Positions 36,101 through 46,499 of a stretch of DNA of 64,000 nt are shown here, piece after piece. Position 1 is the stretch's first letter. Each line of letters opens with the position of its first letter. The stretch lies in contig CAJHZI010000600.1 of NCBI GenBank assembly GCA_905160935.1, positions 675,001-739,000 of the forward strand, read 5' to 3'. The position numbers and the translations under genes are program-made. The notes beneath the pieces were generated by a model, which had not been told where the DNA came from, ran no database searches, and saw nothing but the letters and a program-made list of their open reading frames with translations. This stretch comes from Enchytraeus crypticus (taxonomy: Eukaryota > Annelida > Clitellata > Enchytraeida > Enchytraeidae).

Positions 36101-39100
36101 AGGTTAATTTTGGAAACTACAAAACATTGATTTAGAAGCAAAATTTCTAATGTCCTATTCAAAAGGACATTAGAAAAGTGTTCAGGGTGTCCTAAAACCC
36201 AGAAAAAGTATTCTGCGATTTTAGAACGAAAATTGTGGACAAAGATATGCACATGTATATATACAGCTATGTAGTGAAGAATAATTGCAAATTAGTAGGA
36301 GATAAGACAAGGTAAAGCTAATGTTAACATCAGTTTCCACACTCGAAAGAGAGGTCAGTGACGGGCGAGCCTGGGATTTGAACCCCACACATACTGAAGA
36401 TAATTTGAAGATAATTTTTTCATAATAATTTCTACCACGAAGAGAGACATTAACGCACCAATTCGAAGATGCTCCTGTATCTTGTCAGCAGGAATCTTCT
36501 CTCCAGTGATTGGAGAAATCAGGAATTTGTCTGCGACTTCCTTCTCATCTGCCGTCTTAACAACTACAACATGAACAGAAACCAATCATTAATTAAATCT
36601 CTATTTTTCTTCCCACTACGTCGCAAAATTGAATCAGTCAAACTTGAATACAAAAGCTAACACTTAGTCAACTTTTCACAGATTTCAAATCTATTTATAA
36701 ACCGCTTCCAGTAACCGTATGTTACAAATCATCAATTATAAATTGAAAAAGGGCAAACATGTTTCACTTGAATTTCCTGTCAAATCTTAATAATTACTCA
36801 AAAATAAACAAATATTGATATATAATACAGCTTTAATGTAACAACCAAGCAAATATAACAAGCAAACAAACATTACTCTGAAAAAATTCTAAAGCAAAAC
36901 CAATCCATAGAAATGGAGTCAAACCTTTAGGATTGTAGTCTCTTTTGATGAGAACTTGTTCTGGGTTAGGAGGCAGAGGAGGAAGTTGAGGGGTGGTTTC
37001 TTTGGAAGGCATGGGGGGCTGAGGCGGGGCAGAGGTGTGCGGAGCTTTGTCTGGAGCCCTGCCACGTGTAGCGGCCAACATGTCCTCCTCGTCTGGCTCG
37101 TCTGGGTCTGACTCCTCCTCCATGTCCTGTGCACATGCAGAAATGGAGTGAAAATCATTGTAAGTAAATACAATACAGAACAGCGAGATGGACAATATAA
37201 ATCTTTTCAAGCAAAAATAACCTCCAAGGCACATGTTGAGACAATATATTATTTATGCTAATATACTTACAAAATTATAAAATAATTTTAAGGAAAAATT
37301 ATAAGTAATGTATTATTGAATTGCGACAATAGCTTCGAATAATGTTATACCCTAACACTTAGATCAGTAAATTCAAATGCTATAATATAGTTATTAACTT
37401 TTAGTTGTGTTATTTAAATGTAGTTCAGAATATATTAAGTACGTTAATTATAGCAAGTGGAATAAAATGTTACTGTCAAATGATACATCAATAGCGCCAA
37501 AACCGTGATACAATGTGCATACTACAGTAATATAGAAGCTTAAAGGATAGCTTATAAAGACTAAACTTCAAGGCACAGATTAAAATTACCATAACAATCA
37601 TACAATTTGCTACCAACTCAGTTGATAGCTAGTCAACAGAGATAAAAGTTACTTAAATTTTCTAAATGTTGTACAAACAAATACCTGAATGTTGGTATCA
37701 GCACCCGCTGCTGGTCTTCTTCTATCTCTTCTCTCTTCTCTCTCAACGTCGCTATCATCTTTCTCAACGTCATCATCATCTGACTCTGCCTTAGACGCCT
37801 CAGACTCCGCCTCCGACTCCTCCCCGTCAATCAGATCACGCCTTTCATCAGCTTCTTCATCAGACTCCTCCTTATCTTCAGTCTGACCAATCGCAAACAG
37901 GTCAACTTTAATTTAAGATTATAAAGGCATTAGCATATACACTATGCAATTTTGAACTAATGAAATGATGAATTTTTTTAGTAACATTGTTTCACTGGGC
38001 GGAGGCAGCAGCATGCTCGGTTATATGTTCCACTGCGGATTTACCATGATTTACCATTTGCTCGAAGCTTCCCAGAGGGTGACACTTAGGCTTTTTGATC
38101 CATCAGTGATCAAGAAGCTAGCATGCAAAAGACTTCTTCATCTAATGGTTGCTTGTTTATAAATCATAACAAGTAATCAATTAAATAAATTACTGCATTT
38201 ATTAATAACTTAATTTCTACCCAATGAAAAACAACGGCTGTTGTTGAATCAGGATGAAAGAAAGAATGTAAGGAATACCACAACACAAAGCAAGCACAAC
38301 AATAATATATAACGTCCTGTTCCTCACCAAGAGGTTATGTCAGGGACATAAAACAGAGTTAAACTGTTTCCAAGTCACTGGAGTCTAATACTATCAATGT
38401 CTTAAGTCCCTGACATCATCTTTGGATGAGAAAACGGAGGTTAAACCTTTATTATTAAACCATTATTAGTATTATTATTAGGCTGCAGCATTTAGATTAT
38501 AGAGGCTAACAACAACAACAATAGCGTATAAAAGAGTAGACAATTTTCCAGCACTTAGTGGATAGAGGCTAACAACAACAACACATAAAGGTCAGCATCA
38601 CTACTCACAACGTCAGGGTCGTCATCCTCGTATCTCTCCTGAGCGAGGACTCGTGCGCCGACCTCGTCAGGCGTGGTGGGCGGGGGGAAGTTGCCTGTCT
38701 CCCCGGGCTGATAGTCCACCGTCTCCACCACCACAAAGTCATGCCAGTCGATCTGAGAATAGGCCACTGCGACACACACGCGTAAACATACTTATACAAC
38801 ATGAGCACAACATGCTCGAGCACGTAAAAACATACACACATACATGAACATACATACGCACACAGAAACACACACATACACTGGAATATCTAAGCACATA
38901 TACATGAACATACAAACACACACAGAAACACACACATACACGAGATATCTAAGCACACAAACATGAACACACAGACACGCATGCATAAGCACACATAAAC
39001 ACACATACAAGACTTACAAGTGCACACTTTTCATGATTGTTGAACTGATATCGTTGAGAGGCCATTGCGACAAACACTCACATACAAGAGTACAGAGAGA

Positions 39101-42100
39101 TAAAAATTAAGACAGTACATCTGAAGATCAATTATGACATATACACCTGTATAAGTGATTCTGAACTTTAATCACTAATAGTGCCCAAGTCATTCTGGGT
39201 AGGACTATTAACTCAGCCATCTAAAGGTGCAATATAAACAAGTGCATACACATGCAGACACATACAAGTACACATAGACAAGAACACATAGACAAGCAAG
39301 CATATATACACAGACACAAGAACAAGCTACAGCAAATAAGAAAATCACTGGAAAATTTAAACCATGATTATTCATTCATTCCAACCCTTGCTCAATCCTT
39401 GGATGAAGGAAATGCATACAAAGACACCACTTACTGATACTGACTGATACTTATACTGATACTGACTGATATTTAAACTGACTGATACTTATACTGATAC
39501 TGACTGATACTTATACTGATTCTGATTGATACTTAAACTGACACCGACTGATACTTATACTGATAGCGACAAAAGCCTACCTCTCTCTCTTTCTCTCTCG
39601 TCCTCCTCTCTCTTGCGCTCACGATCCTGAAACCTCGCCCAATCTACTCTGTATTTGGCTTTCTCCAGTATCTACAAAATATGCCAATGGTATTATACAT
39701 TAGAAACTAAATCCTATTAAGAAAAAAAAAGAATTTAGAAAAATATAAATCTTTTATTAGTCTGCAAACATACTCCTACTAACATACAACAATAATTATA
39801 ACACTTTTAAAACTTATAAATTCTTTATTCATTTATCTTATCACAATAAACAGACTACAAATATACTTAACAAGCAAATAAACAAATAATCAAGAGAAAG
39901 TGGGTTACAAAACAGCCGAAGCTCTGTGAGGTAATACAGGCAGTAGCACTTAATAACAGTAACAAAAACGATGGCTAAAACGATTAGCTTATATGCTACA
40001 CAATACTATAGAATCTATAGCAGACATACAATTTAACTACTACTCATATAAAGAGAGTAACTGCAAAAATATCGAAAACATAGTAAAAAAAATCAAGTTA
40101 AGGCAAAAAACTAGCGTACTTAATATTATAAAAATCAAGAAGGAATTAAATCACTATTGAGTGAATATTAAAGAAAATTGACTTGAAGTCAGAAAAAGTC
40201 CAAAAAGAACTAGAGTTATATATAGTGCCTGATAAATTGTTTATTGCTTTGGACCACACAAGTTCAAGCTCTTCATACGCATTTTAATAGATGAAAAAGG
40301 AATTAAACAGTCATTCATTTATCTAAGACTATACGTCTAAGACTATACGAACTATAAATCTCTGAAATAATAACCAAGATAAAGATGACTTTACTAATAT
40401 AAGGACAATGATAAATAAGACTTACGATCATTCCTTCTGTGTACGATATCATACTATACCACAAGTATTTACACACTAATTTAGTTTACTTACTAGTTTA
40501 GGATTCTCAGCTTCAGCCCTCAGCTTGCTGACCAGATCCTTTGGTGGAATCAATATCTGTCAAGTCAGCAAAATATCACAGCAAGTCAAGCTATCGCTTC
40601 ACAACGAATTATCAAAAGTCAATTTATTGGCCACAATATAACATGAAAATCAAAAATGCTTATTCAGATATTCGCAACAAATATTCATTTGTATTCTACT
40701 TCTACTCAAATTACGTTCTTTTCTTTGTAATAAATTGTACATGTAGCAATAACATATAACATTGACTTCCTACTTTATAATAAGTTCTAAATGTCGTCTT
40801 GCTACAATATAACACAGTAACTTCTTACTTTGCAATAAATTCTGACTGTTCCTGGTAACAACAAGATCAAGTAAATTATAGAAATAAACAAACCTTGATG
40901 GATAGTAACAACTAATACACTAGATAAGTAAACAAACCTTGATGGATAGTAACAACTAATACACTAGACAAGTAAACAAACCCTGATGGATAGTAACAAC
41001 TAATACACTAGACAAGTAAACAAACCTTGATGGATAGTAACAACTAATACACTAGACAAGTAAACAAACCTTGATGGATAGTAACAACTAATACACTTGA
41101 CAAGTAAACAAACCTTGATGGATAGTAACAACTAATACACTAGACAAGTAAACAAACCTTGATGGATAGTAACAACTAATACACTAGACAAGTAAACAAA
41201 CCTTGATGGATAGTAACAACTAATACACTAGACAAGTAAACAAACCTTGATGGATAGTAACAACTAATACACTAGACAAGTAAACAAACCTTGATGGATA
41301 GTAACAACTAATACACTAGATAAGTAAACAAACCTTGATGGACAGTAACAACTAATACACTAGACAAGTAAACAAAAAACAAACCCTGATGGATAGTAAC
41401 AACTAATACACTAGACAAGTAAACAAACCTTGATGGATAGTAGCAACTAATACACTAGACAAGTAAACAAACCTTGATGGATAGTAACAACTAATACACT
41501 AGATAAGTAAACAAACCCTGATGGATAGTAACAAGTAATACACTAGACAAGTAAACAAAGCCTGATGGATAGTAACAACTAATACACTAGACATATAAAC
41601 AAACCTTGGTGTACTGTTCAACAAGCTTGGTGAAGTAGTTGAAGAGAGAATGCTGTGGGCGCAGGAAATCAAACTTAGGATTACGAGATTCCTTCTGCAT
41701 CAGACTTGTGAGAAACTGTCGACCATTACGTGCCGTGAACTGAGCAGTCAGCTTTACAATGTCACTACATACAGCGTACAATCAGCTTTACAATGTCACT
41801 ACATACAGCATACAATCAGTTTACAATGTCACTACAAACAGCATACAATCAGCTTTACAATGTCATTACAAACAGCATACAATCAGCTTTACAATGTCAC
41901 TACAAACAGCGTACTATCAGCTTTACAATGTCACTACAAACAGCGTACAATCAATTTTACTAAATCACTTCATGCAGCATACAATCAGTTTCACTCTACC
42001 ACTAGATGGAGCATACAATCTGCTTTACTATATCACTAGACACAGAATACAATATGCTTTACCATTTCACTAGATGCAGCATACCATCTGATTTACTATA

Positions 42101-45100
42101 TAACAAGATACAGCATACACATTTAGACTTGCTTATTTTGTAGTAACTGCTATTAATGATATCATATGCCACTAAAATTTATTCATGCTATAAGTATACT
42201 TGTCATCCCTATTCTCTAAAAAAACAAATTCTAAACAAAAAAGAAAGAGAAACTTAAATAATCAAATAAAGGAAACCTAAGAACATTCTCAGTAAAAGAA
42301 TCTGGAAGACAATTCAATAAACGGTCATAAACAGTGAGATTAAGGCAGCAGATAATTCTGCTGAATTGTTGAAATCAAGGCTGTCACCAGCACCACAAGT
42401 AGTACAAGTGGTACAAGTAGTACAAGTGGTACAAGTAGTACACGTAGTACAAGTAGTACAAGTAGTACAAGGAATGCTCTCTTTCATCAAAGATATAAAT
42501 TTATTTTCGTTTCTTTTTTTATATTAGGGCACACACAATAGCATGAGGTGCGCGGAGTAAACGTCAGTTACACACAGGAGACAAATTGGGTACTTAACTG
42601 CTCAAGATAGAGAGCAGGAGGGCACGAATAAAGAGGAAGCCCCCCTTTAGGCCCGCTGATAAATATAGCACTCTGTAGTCTCAGTCCAGAACAGGATGTG
42701 GGCGTAAATAAAAGAATGTGAAAATTTGGCTTCTGAGGTAGTTTCTCATTGCATTCCTTAGTTCTTGCTTAGTCGTCTCTTACAACATGTGAAGTTAATG
42801 GTCGGTCTATTCTGTCGTATCCCAGACACAGCACGTGAACAATATTTAATGTCATCAACATTATATCAGATTACTTACATATCAATAGCAGATATAGTAG
42901 GTGGATCGGCAATAAATTCAAACTCTGGGGGCGGCTCCTTAGGTACAACCTGTTCGACCAATCTAGCAACTTGCTCGGGAGCCTGAGGCTTCTGCTGCAT
43001 AAATCCCAGCCCTGACTTTGGAGCACTGCTTGGCTCTTGAGCTATCAACAATAACATGATAGGTATTTAAATCCAAATGTAATTAGCTACCTATTCTATT
43101 AAAATGGATATGTTCCTGAAATTTATTTCTCATTAAATTAAATCAAATCTGGTTAGTTGCCATATATAAAATTTCTATATAACGATATTGGGCACTAAAT
43201 GGTTTTGCTTGCAGTATGTTGAGTCTAAAATGCACCGACTCAGATGCAATACGTTTTGAATCAAAGCTTAGGCAATAAAGTATATATACACACTTAAGCA
43301 AAAATGTGCACAAATACAAACACAAGAAATTATTTATTTTGAATCAAAGCTTAGGCAATAAAGTACATATACATATACACACTTAACCAATAATTAGCAC
43401 AAATACAAACACAAGCAATCAGCTAACTACACAAAACATGCACGAAAAGACATAGAAAGAGATAAACCCATCAGAGCCTTCAGAGAAACAAAAAGCATTC
43501 AAAATATATTTGAAATTACTTTCAATCAGCATTCAAACAGGTAAATAGTATAACATCTCTGTAATCCCAAGTTACAGAAAGATAGTGAGAATGTCAATTT
43601 TTGATTAAATTTCATATCATTCTCAAATATGATATAATCTCAAAAATTTAAAGTCAGAAACTTTCAAAAGGTATCTGACAAAATATTTCGCTGACAAAGA
43701 CTAAACTGTTTAATCAAATGTCTACACTAAGTTCTAGTGTAGATACGCAAAAATTGACCTACCCATGTGTATGATTTTATTTAATTTCTTGAATATGAGT
43801 CTATTAAAAGTGAAATTAAACAGTGTCGTCTTTCTTGACTACTTCTTGATAAGATACGCAGCTGAATTGTCACCCTAGCACACTGAAAGAGCTTGCAAAT
43901 CATAAACGTAGACAGCAATACTGGGTTCAGTTCATACTAGGATGGACGACCATTGCGGAAGATCAACTGGGTAGACATTAGATCAAAGACAAATATCATA
44001 TGTTTATTTTCTAAATGCCATCTAATCTAACCCTAATTCCATTAATATAACCCGAATTCCATTCAAATTAAACCCTATCCCTAATCATAAATCTAATCCT
44101 TAACTAAACTTAATTTAATAACTTCTCTACACTAAATTAAATAAACAATATGATTTTTGTCATTGATCTAAAGGTCTATCGACCAACTGCTGATAGCATT
44201 GGTTAAAAACCTCAGGATACTAAAAGGCTATTCTTAACTCCAAGCCAGTTTCAATCTACACGCTATAAAAAGGTAGGGACTATTAATATTCATTAAGAAG
44301 ACGAAAAAAGTGAAAAATACAATACCGCAATTAAGCAAAGAAATTCTATAACACGTGTGGTATATCATGAGTTGTGACAAAATGAACAGATATTCAAAAT
44401 TATCACAAAGGCACACTGCAGCCAAATAAACAGCTTTAAGAACTACAAGTGCATACCTCTGCCCTCCACAAATTCCCGAACTTTGTGTCTGTAGTATGCA
44501 TTATAAGGATCAGCTGGATTCAAGAAGTTGAACTTTGGATTGTTCAGTTCATTCTGTCGAATACGGGTCTCAAACTCCGGGCCATTCCTGGCGACAAAGC
44601 TTGCAGTTTTGTCAACGATATCTGAAACGTGTTAAAGATACATGCATAATGCTTATCATTTATAGTTATCAATAATTAACTCAAGTTATAGTCATCAATA
44701 ATTAATAATTTAATAAAAGCTAAAGCTAACTTCGCCACTGGCTGGAGCCAGTGGAGAAGTCGGTAAGTATACTCGACCGCGGATCAGTTGATGCGGGTTC
44801 AAATCCTGGGCTCGCCCGTCACTGACATCGCTTTCGAGTGAGGAAACTGAGGGTAACCTTAGCTTTACCAGCTTTAATGTTAACATCAGTTTCCTCACTC
44901 AAAAGCGATGTCAGTGATGGGCGAGCCCAGGATTTGAACCCCGCATATACTGATCTGAGGTCGAATATCTTACCAACATTGCCACTGGCAATGTTGGTAA
45001 GATATGGCCAAGTTTTCTGTATATGTTTAATTAAATTTACAGAAAAATATTAATAATTTATAATCCGTAAACAATAAGTTAAAGAACAATAAATTATGTT

Positions 45101-45596
45101 CATTTTAATACAATAATGGTAGTGACAATTCATAATTTGACATGCCCAGTTTTATGAACTAAATGATGCACGTGTGATAAATCACTTCACTGTCATATGG
45201 AACATCAACTTTGAGAATACATGTATAAATATCAAAATGTTCAGCAAATATGCCTCAAAGTTCCAGCAATCAATCACTATTAAATTAATCAATGACTGAC
45301 AATAATATGCCTTCTTACACTTCTAGAACTTAAGATGCTAATCTTTAGCAGTTTACTTTTTTATTTAACTAAACACATGGTAACTTAATATCATACTTGG
45401 AAAACTTAGCATCCTGTATATTGAAATTAAAATGCTATCAATTTATCATTTATTTTCAACAGAATACTGCGAAAGAATGCATACTTCTGACTTCAGGAGG
45501 AGGATAAATAATTCCAATTGTTGATTTGGCTGCCTGAGCTGGCTGCTCTCCATTTTCCAGCTGACTCTTCTCTATTTCCACCTCTACAGGAGGCAT
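30181..45596 (-). CDS. SF3A1: Splicing factor 3A subunit 1 (U2 snRNP, SF3a complex)
   Basis: Complete gene of 16 exons, 854 aa: 45596-45485, 44621-44457, 43041-42879, 41764-41605, 40556-40494, 39671-39581, 38766-38609, 37882-37685, 37126-36925, 36563-36459, 35532-35360, 34925-34780, 33230-32896, 32329-32112, 31087-30914 and 30282-30181. All phases agree and all introns are GT-AG. SF3A1 is the large SF3a subunit in U2 snRNP and is needed to form the active 17S particle. Domains in order: SURP1 (about residues 38-85, TASFVARNGPEFETRIRQNE), SURP2 (about 147-200, TAQFTARNGRQFLTSLMQKE), charged region, SPITGEKIPADKIQEHLRIG (about 453-472), PDIxxL-like segment ending DIFGSGTEETQIGKK, a proline/methionine-rich stretch (about 590-740), and a C-terminal ubiquitin-like domain (764-854) ending KERGGRKK, the tail that in human SF3A1 contacts U1 snRNA. 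It is slightly longer than human (793 aa), mainly in the acidic and proline-rich parts. Several of its splice junctions are tandemly repeated. Confidence 0.97.
30541..30674 (-). mobile_element. tRNA-derived SINE, family A, copy 6
   Basis: Full-length copy in SF3A1 intron 15: AAGCTGGTAAAGCTAATGTT, AACGTCAGTTTCCTCACTCG, GACGGGCGAGCCCAGGATTT, then GAACCCTGCACATACTGATC and the end GCTAATGGCTCCAGCC. The last bases (CCAGCC) recur at the start of the second unit of the adjoining 160-bp duplication. Confidence 0.9.
30667..30986 (-). repeat. Tandem duplication (2 x 160 bp) covering the end of SF3A1 exon 15 and its donor
   Basis: 30667-30826 and 30827-30986 are nearly identical by eye. Read on the minus strand, each unit has the last about 72 nt of exon 15 (GTAGCTGTCATTAAGGCCAA ... 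CAGCTTGAT), then the donor GTATGT and about 85 nt of intron. The copy farther from the exon lacks an exon start, so it offers a second 5' splice site only. Such high identity means a very recent event or an assembly duplicate. Confidence 0.9.
31355..31472 (-). mobile_element. tRNA-derived SINE, family A, copy 7
   Basis: Reverse copy in SF3A1 intron 14 with a damaged B box (GATGGGTAAACCCACACTTG). Recognised by AAAGCCGATGTTAACGTCAG and the end CTGACATCGCCACTGGCTCC. Confidence 0.75.
31495..31770 (-). repeat. Dispersed repeat family F, copy 2
   Basis: Starts with (CAT)n and CCCTCGAATCCCAGTTTAAC. It then matches copy 1 through TTTGTAGCAATTTTTAGAGC, GAGCTCACCAACCGAATGCC, GGTATGGATCTTAGTGCTTT and GGACACGTGCAGT. 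It lies in SF3A1 intron 14. Confidence 0.6.
31780..32060 (+). mobile_element. LINE C-terminal relic in SF3A1 intron 14
   Basis: Plus-strand pieces DKITNEELLNSVDTN and, in another frame, EGRMEAKMVRG followed by VGIKRKAGDRNMYR. They match the end of the reverse transcriptase ORF seen better at 46530-47350. Several stops and frame changes make it dead. Confidence 0.5.
32409..32640 (-). repeat. 27-28 bp minisatellite in SF3A1 intron 13
   Basis: Eight units of ACTGTCAGTTTTCTGATGGA plus GGATCTT. On the minus strand each junction reads ACTGACAGTAAGATC, so every unit contains a donor-like ACA|GTAAGA. The array starts 80 bp upstream of exon 14 but does not include exon sequence. Confidence 0.85.
33240..33830 (-). 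repeat. Minisatellite next to the SF3A1 exon 13 acceptor
   Basis: About sixteen units of 31-36 bp with the core ACACAATTACACATACAGGT plus ACAG. The array starts within about 10 to 70 bp of the exon 13 acceptor and so probably occupies the branch-point and polypyrimidine region. On the minus strand it is T/G-rich (CTGTACCTGTATGTGTAATT). No exon bases are repeated. Confidence 0.85.
33965..34100 (-). repeat. Diverged outer units of the exon 12 donor array
   Basis: Three decayed units (GTAGATATACTTACACAAGA, GGCAGATCAACTTACACAAG and one more) match the 34334-34780 array. They are cut off from it by a family-B SINE, so the SINE inserted into an existing array. Confidence 0.7.
34101..34321 (+). mobile_element. 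tRNA-derived SINE, family B, copy 3
   Basis: Carries the B box in forward orientation (GGGTTCGAATCCAAGC). It also has AAATCTCAGACATTCACTGG, CTGCCCAATGGTTTAAACTT and the end AGCTGATCATTTTACTATAA. It sits inside the exon 12 donor minisatellite of SF3A1. Confidence 0.75.
34334..34800 (-). repeat. 41-bp minisatellite made of the SF3A1 exon 12 donor
   Basis: Eleven intronic units plus the exon itself. On the minus strand each reads ACATAAAGTGCAGGGTCTTG, then TGTAAGTAGATCTCCTGTAA, that is, the last about 20 coding bases of exon 12, the GTAAGT donor and about 17 intron bases. Nearly all units keep GTAAGT. One unit has a small insertion (ACCTACACTTACACAAG). Confidence 0.95.
35805..35985 (-). mobile_element. 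Probable family-B SINE relics
   Basis: Two broken stretches share CTCTCTAATCAGCTCGACTG, AATTGATTACATGACCG and CCACTTAAAACTTTGTAATG with family B. Too decayed for exact ends. In SF3A1 intron 10. Confidence 0.4.
36311..36398 (-). mobile_element. tRNA-derived SINE, family A, 3' part
   Basis: GGTAAAGCTAATGTTAACAT, CACTCGAAAGAGAGGTCAGT and GGGCGAGCCTGGGATTTGAA, ending at ACATACTGAAG. The tRNA head is missing. It lies about 60 bp past the exon 10 donor of SF3A1. Confidence 0.8.
38285..38470. repeat. Two family-C tails in opposite orientation (SF3A1 intron 7)
   Basis: ACGTCCTGTTCCTCACCAAG is the reverse tail. About 120 bp later comes the forward tail CCTGACATCATCTTTGGATG, then AGAAAACGGAGGTTAAACCT and ATTATT repeats. 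Confidence 0.5.
38770..39020 (-). repeat. AC-rich tandem repeat upstream of SF3A1 exon 7
   Basis: Three to four diverged units of about 62 bp (ACATGAACATACAAACACAC ... ATATCTAAGCACA) start 4 bp from the exon 7 acceptor. They produce open frames in the complement that are not coding. Confidence 0.7.
39418..39565. repeat. Short-period array (TGATACTTATACTGATACTGAC)
   Basis: Roughly seven imperfect repeats of TGATACTTATACTGATACTG and variants, ending about 15 bp from the exon 6 donor of SF3A1. They do not include exon sequence. Confidence 0.7.
40885..41610 (-). repeat. 44-bp minisatellite made of the SF3A1 exon 4 donor
   Basis: About sixteen units. On the minus strand each reads ATCAAG|GTTTGTTTACTTG, then TCTAGTGTATTAGTTGTTAC. 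The exon 4 junction is ACCAAG|GTTTGTTTATATG followed by the same intron bases, so each unit is a copy of the 5' splice site. Most units keep CAAGGTTTGT; three or four have CAGGGTTTGT or CAGGCTTTGT. Confidence 0.95.
41749..42120 (-). repeat. 34-bp minisatellite made of the SF3A1 exon 4 acceptor
   Basis: About eleven units including the exon. On the minus strand each reads ATTGTATGCTGTTTGTAG|TG, then ACATTGTAAAGCTG: the 3' splice site plus the first about 16 coding bases of exon 4. Units 1-6 are nearly identical and units 7-11 decay steadily with distance from the exon. Confidence 0.95.
42385..42475. repeat. AGTACAAGT short tandem repeat
   Basis: About nine repeats of a 9-bp motif (AGTACAAGT/GGTACAAGT) in SF3A1 intron 3, with flanking CACCAGCACCACA. 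Confidence 0.8.
42640..42850 (+). repeat. Dispersed repeat family D, copy 2
   Basis: Matches the 3' half of the family: AAATTTGGCTTCTGAGGTAG, TTTCTCATTGCATTCCTTAG, TTCTTGCTTAGTCGTCTCTT and CCCAGACACAGCACG. In SF3A1 intron 3, antisense to the gene. Confidence 0.6.
43880..43980 (+). repeat. Possible 5S rRNA-like (SINE3-type) relic
   Basis: TTCATACTAGGATGGACGAC resembles the conserved 3' half of eukaryotic 5S rRNA (TTAGTACTTGGATGGGAGAC), with CTGGGTAGACATT in the place of its end. The 5' half is not recognisable. It could be chance. Confidence 0.3.
44733..44876 (+). mobile_element. tRNA-derived SINE, family A, copy 9
   Basis: Full copy in SF3A1 intron 1: CACTGGCTGGAGCCAGTGGA, GAAGTCGGTAAG, CGACCGCGGATCAG, GGGTTCAAATCCTGGGCTCG, tail GAGTGAGGAAACTGA. 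It meets copy 10 tail to tail at CTTTACCAGCTTTAATGTTA. Confidence 0.9.
44876..44989 (-). mobile_element. tRNA-derived SINE, family A, copy 10 (inverted)
   Basis: Reverse copy directly joined to copy 9: AATGTTAACATCAGTTTCCT, CGATGTCAGTGATGGGCGAG, CCCAGGATTTGAACCCCGCA, CTTACCAACATTGCCACTGG. Together the two form an inverted repeat of over 100 bp per arm. Confidence 0.9.
44965..45005. repeat. Perfect snap-back hairpin (19-bp stem, 3-nt loop)
   Basis: ATATCTTACCAACATTGCC, loop ACT, then its exact complement GGCAATGTTGGTAAGATAT. It covers the head end of SINE copy 10. Confidence 0.95.
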
Positions 45597-46499
45597 TCTC
45601 TTAACTTATACCAGGAATCTTCAGTAGAGCTGTATCATAAATATCAGTCAGTAGCTGCAATTGGTCTGTTAAATTTAATATGCAAAACAGAGAATTCTTA
45701 TAACTGGCTTTTATCTGCTGCAATAATATATATTATAAATAAAATAATTCACTCCTTCAATATTTACTATTGATCACAATTTAACAAAAAAAACTTAATA
45801 GACTCCTTAAAAGAGAAGCAAGATGTTAATATAATTAATTTAAGAATTATCCTAAAGGTTTACCAAGGTTGGAAAATGTCTATGACTATTGTAGGAGACT
45901 TAAAAATTCCGTAAACTTCTGCAATCATAAATTATATTTAGCTTTAAGCTAATTCTGTTTTCCTCATATGTAGGTTAATTTAAGATGCTCTTAACTCTAC
46001 ATAAAATTTTTGCTAGCTATCAATATTATCAAGAGGACTGCAAGACAGATCATGACTACACAAAATTAATGGAATAAAAAAATCTGGAAATATAATCTTA
46101 AAATACAGAAACAAGAGTGAAGTTAAACTGCTATGAGTGTAATTTAAAGTTTTAAATCAAAGAAACGAATCAATTTAATTTTGAATACAAAAATAATCAG
46201 TAATATGAACTGTGTATATCAAATCCATTATAAAAAGCATTTATAAAAATTTTCTCTATAGCATTATTATGTAAAGATATCAAGCTTATTTCGTATGAGG
46301 GTAATGGTGGAGTTAGGCTAATTCAAACCTATCTAAACTCTAACTATAAACTAAATAGGAGAGTTAAGTACGGTTACAAGATAGTTCAGAAAATCATAAA
46401 ATAAACTACACTAAACATTATTATGCAAATAATAAACCAGTTCTTCCTTCAATAAAATTTCAAGAATATAAGAAAGCTTCAGAAATTGAATTATTGAAA

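Noticed and set aside
38605..39010. Cys/Val-rich minus-strand frames
   Set aside because: Translation of the AC-rich repeat next to SF3A1 exon 7 and an alternative frame of that exon.
44000..44115. Telomere-like CCCTAA motifs (interstitial telomere)
   Set aside because: Only scattered CTAACCCTAA-like words with no regular period.
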